The position numbers were made by a program, and so were the translations under genes. Below, one piece after another: positions 53,452 to 55,492 of a DNA stretch of 55,492 nucleotides. This DNA comes from an uncultured Prevotellaceae bacterium (GTDB taxonomy: Bacteria > Bacteroidota > Bacteroidia > Bacteroidales > Bacteroidaceae): NCBI GenBank assembly GCA_902767045.1, contig CACXFT010000077.1, positions 1 through 55,492 of the forward strand, in the 5' to 3' direction. A model generated the notes under the pieces. The model saw only the letters and a list, made by a program, of their open reading frames with translations, did no database searches and was not told the DNA's origin. The number at the start of each line of letters is the position of its first letter. Position 1 is the first letter of the stretch.

Positions 53452-53727
53452 TCAACTTTTGCAAGTAAAAAACAACCATGCGCGACAATGCCCCATCGGG
53501 GCATGATTGGGGTAGCCAGCCATTCTTATGGCTGGAGGAGATGATAACCACCATTCATAGCGTGCCTTTAGGTACGCAACACAAACAAATTGAATGTAGC
53601 GTACCTAAAGGCACGCCCGATACACACCCCCAACGTTCTTCCAGCCATAGGAATGGCTGGCTACCCCTATCTGATGCCTATGGCATCATCATTGCCATGC
53701 AGAGAATATTCACTTGCGAAAGTTGAA
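53451..53727. mobile_element. 277-bp structured repeat element, copy B, inverted relative to copy A
   Basis: The right end TCACTTGCGAAAGTTGAA (53710-53727) is the exact reverse complement of the left end of copy A; the left end is TTCAACTTTTGCAAGTAA (53451-53468). It has TGCCCC-ATC-GGGGCA (53489-53503), 26-bp arms 53510-53535 and 53641-53666, a perfect 18-bp stem 53560-53577/53599-53616 and GATGCC-TAT-GGCATC (53673-53687). By eye about 85% of positions match copy A. An 82-codon frame (53478-53726) crosses it but has no counterpart in copy A, so I read the element as non-coding. Confidence 0.85.
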
Positions 53728-53765
53728 ACAGTTAATAAATGTTTCATAACAATATAATTAGAAAA

Positions 53766-53806
53766 GGCGGAACCATTCGATGCTTATCTGCACTCAGGTT
53801 TCCGCC
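53766..53806. other. hairpin after the structured element
   Basis: GGCGGAACC (53766-53774) pairs with GGTTTCCGCC (53797-53806) with one bulged base. Function unknown; it lies in the gap between ybeY and frdB. Confidence 0.55.
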
Positions 53807-53830
53807 AAGTAGACCTAATAGTAAAAGTTA

Positions 53831-53877
53831 TGGGGACAGACACCCGAACCAGGATTGGTACAGGTGTTCTGTCCCCA
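53831..53877. terminator. strong hairpin, likely frd operon terminator
   Basis: TGGGGACAGACACC (53831-53844) pairs with GGTGTTCTGTCCCCA (53863-53877) with one bulge. It lies 13 bp beyond the frdB stop on the minus strand. The T-rich stretch CTTTTACT follows on that strand. Confidence 0.65.
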
Positions 53878-53890
53878 ATACTCTATACCT

Positions 53891-54649
53891 TTAGTCGGCG
53901 AGTTTAGCCTTCAGGAACTCGCGGTTCAGGCGTGCGATGTTGGCAATGCTCTCGTTCTTGGGGCACACGGCCTCGCAAGCACGAGTGTTGGTGCAGTTGC
54001 CGAAGCCGAGCTCGTCCATGCGTGCAATCATCTTCTTGGCGCGGCGGGCGGCCTCGGGACGACCCTGTGGCAGCAGAGCCAGCTGGCTCACCTTCGATGA
54101 CACGAAGAGCATGGCGCTGCCGTTCTTACAAGCAGCTACGCAGGCACCGCATCCGATGCATGTTGCGCAGTCCATGGCCTCGTCGGCATTCTCCTTGGGA
54201 ATGAGTATGGCATTGGCATCCTGGGCCTGACCGGTGCGGATGCTGGTGTAGCCGCCGGCCTGGATGATCTTGTCGAAAGCACGGCGGTCAACCATGCAGT
54301 CTTTGATAACGGGGAATCCGGCCGAGCGCCAGGGCTCCACGGTGATTACGTCGCCATCGTTGAAGCGGCGCATGTAGAGCTGACAGGTGGTGGCACCACG
54401 TTCCGTTTTGCCGTGCGGTGTTCCGTTGATGTAGAGCGAGCACATACCGCAGATACCTTCGCGGCAGTCGTGGTCGAATACGAAGGGTTCCTTACCCTCG
54501 TTGATGAGTTCCTCGTTCAGGATGTCGAGCATTTCCAGGAACGAAGTGTCATCAGGAATATTCTTCATCTCGCGGGACTCAAAATGGCCTTTTTCCTTGG
54601 GGCCGTTCTGCTTCCAGTATTTTACTGTGAAACTTATATTCTTAGCCAT
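53891..54649 (-). CDS. frdB: fumarate reductase / succinate dehydrogenase iron-sulfur subunit
   Basis: This 252-residue electron-transfer subunit lies between flavoprotein and quinone. The [2Fe-2S] ligands are C62, C67, C70 and C89 ([13 protein letters not shown]...TTCQ). The other clusters use C161, C164, C167, C170 and C174 ([14 protein letters not shown]) with C219, C225 and C229 ([14 protein letters not shown]). In Bacteroidetes this complex mainly reduces fumarate to make succinate. It starts 6 bp after the flavoprotein stop. Confidence 0.95.
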   Translation of the reverse strand: MAKNISFTVKYWKQNGPKEKGHFESREMKNIPDDTSFLEMLDILNEELINEGKEPFVFDHDCREGICGMCSLYINGTPHGKTERGATTCQLYMRRFNDGDVITVEPWRSAGFPVIKDCMVDRRAFDKIIQAGGYTSIRTGQAQDANAILIPKENADEAMDCATCIGCGACVAACKNGSAMLFVSSKVSQLALLPQGRPEAARRAKKMIARMDELGFGNCTNTRACEAVCPKNESIANIARLNREFLKAKLAD

Positions 54650-54655
54650 ATTCTT

Positions 54656-55492
54656 TTAGTTCTTATAGTTACGTGTTTGTACTTTAATTGCTTCATACTC
54701 AAGAGGTTCCTTGATGAGTTCGGGAGCCTTGGTATCGTCGCCCTGATATTCCCAGCAACCCACATAGAAGAAGTGTTCATCGTCGCGCTTGGCTTCGCCC
54801 TCTTCAGTCTGGTGTTCTTCGCGGAAGTGTCCGCCGCAGCTTTCTTCGCGGTGCAGAGCGTCGTAGGCCACGAGCTGTCCCATCAGGATGAAGTCGCGCA
54901 GGTGGATAGCCTTGTCGAGTTCCACGTTCAGTCCTTCCTTGGTTCCGGGGATGAAGAGGTTCGTGTCGAACTCTTTCTTCAGATCCTTCATCAGCTTCAG
55001 ACCCTCTTCCAGTCCGGCCTTGGTGCGTCCCATTCCCACATGTTCCCACATGATGTGGCCCAGTTCCTTGTGGATGGAGTCAACAGAACGCTTACCCTTG
55101 ATGTTCATCAGGCGGTCTATTTCGTTCTGCACGCCCTTCTCAGCCTCGGCAAACTCGGGCAGGTCGGTCGAAACCTTGCCCCAGATGCTCTGGTCGGCGA
55201 GGTAGTTCTGGATGGTGTAAGGCAGCACGAAGTAGCCATCGGCCAGACCCTGCATCAGTGCCGAAGCACCCAGACGGTTGGCACCGTGGTCAGAGAAGTT
55301 GCACTCGCCGATAGCGAACAGACCCTTGATGCTGGTTTGCAGTTCATAGTCAACCCAGATACCACCCATGGTGTAGTGGATGGCGGGATAGATCATCATT
55401 GGCTTGTAATACTTCACGCCGTTGATTTCGTTGGCCACGTCGCCAGGGAATACGTCGGTAATCTCCTCGTACATCTCGAAGAGGTTGCCGTA
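54656..55492 (-). CDS. frdA: fumarate reductase / succinate dehydrogenase flavoprotein subunit (5' end outside window)
   Basis: The frame runs from the window edge to a stop at 54656, giving the last 278 residues. YYKPMMIYPAIHYTMGGIWVDYELQTSIKGLFAIGECNFSDHGANRLGASALMQGLADG holds the FAD/dicarboxylate region (HYTMGG, GANRLGASAL), followed by the capping and C-terminal helices. It carries covalently bound FAD in this family. It is co-transcribed with frdB; the cytochrome b gene is expected upstream, beyond the window. Confidence 0.95.
   Translation of the reverse strand, partial: YGNLFEMYEEITDVFPGDVANEINGVKYYKPMMIYPAIHYTMGGIWVDYELQTSIKGLFAIGECNFSDHGANRLGASALMQGLADGYFVLPYTIQNYLADQSIWGKVSTDLPEFAEAEKGVQNEIDRLMNIKGKRSVDSIHKELGHIMWEHVGMGRTKAGLEEGLKLMKDLKKEFDTNLFIPGTKEGLNVELDKAIHLRDFILMGQLVAYDALHREESCGGHFREEHQTEEGEAKRDDEHFFYVGCWEYQGDDTKAPELIKEPLEYEAIKVQTRNYKN

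Noticed and set aside
53478-53726. 82-codon open frame across structured element copy B
   Set aside because: No matching frame exists in copy A although the DNA is about 85% alike, and the frame runs through hairpin stems. It is best read as chance.

Overview
The window looks like chromosomal DNA of a Bacteroidales bacterium, most likely Prevotellaceae. Three things point there. Many genes are preceded by the Bacteroidetes -7 promoter word TAnnTTTG(C). The gene set includes a DUF2851 protein, a WbqC-like protein, a short ParE, Bacteroidetes-type fumarate reductase, an OprO/P-like porin and a TPR-CHAT protein. Three secreted proteins end in a Por/type IX-like tail of the form GxYxxxGKKxxxK. 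No rRNA, tRNA, CRISPR array, prophage or transposase gene was seen.

Layout. 1-2971: edge-cut secreted protein and flavodiiron protein (-). 3103-8227: DEAD-box helicase, Dus, signal peptidase I and WbqC (+). 8296-16938: a minus run from dapB through a small tail-domain protein, two secreted HExxH proteins, pyridoxamine kinase and ComF to hemolysin III. 17155-24694: DUF2851, thioesterase, DprA, RuvB and a large BNR/LamG protein (+). 25175-31494: CHASE2 protein, small secreted protein and secreted TPR-CHAT caspase-like protein, then an OmpA protein (-). 31678-42841: porin, sodium:solute symporter, GNAT protein, ParE, S41 protease, DsbD and a methyltransferase (+). 42882-43412: LOG protein (-). 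43528-49745: six unfamiliar envelope genes running from a LysM protein to a transglutaminase-like protein (+). 49750-51744: SF1 helicase (-). 51818-53436: ABC ATPase, CoaD, YbeY (+). 53891-end: fumarate reductase B and A (-).

The most unusual content is in the DNA between and inside genes. (1) Two inverted copies of a ~276-bp element (24800-25075 and 53451-53727) have near-identical 18-bp terminal inverted repeats and a nested series of perfect hairpins. Both sit between convergent genes, and no known family was recognised. (2) There are many arrays of 7-, 8- and 9-bp units. Related units occur in intergenic gaps and in frame inside proteins, where they form linkers (Dus, DsbD, SF1 helicase), C-terminal tails (S41 protease and YbeY share nine identical last residues) and even the signal peptide of the S41 protease. 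(3) Two gene groups may be undescribed extracytoplasmic systems: CHASE2 / small protein / TPR-CHAT, and LysM / paralogous pair / two unknowns / transglutaminase-like.

All calls come from reading the sequence and remembered family features; no database search was run.
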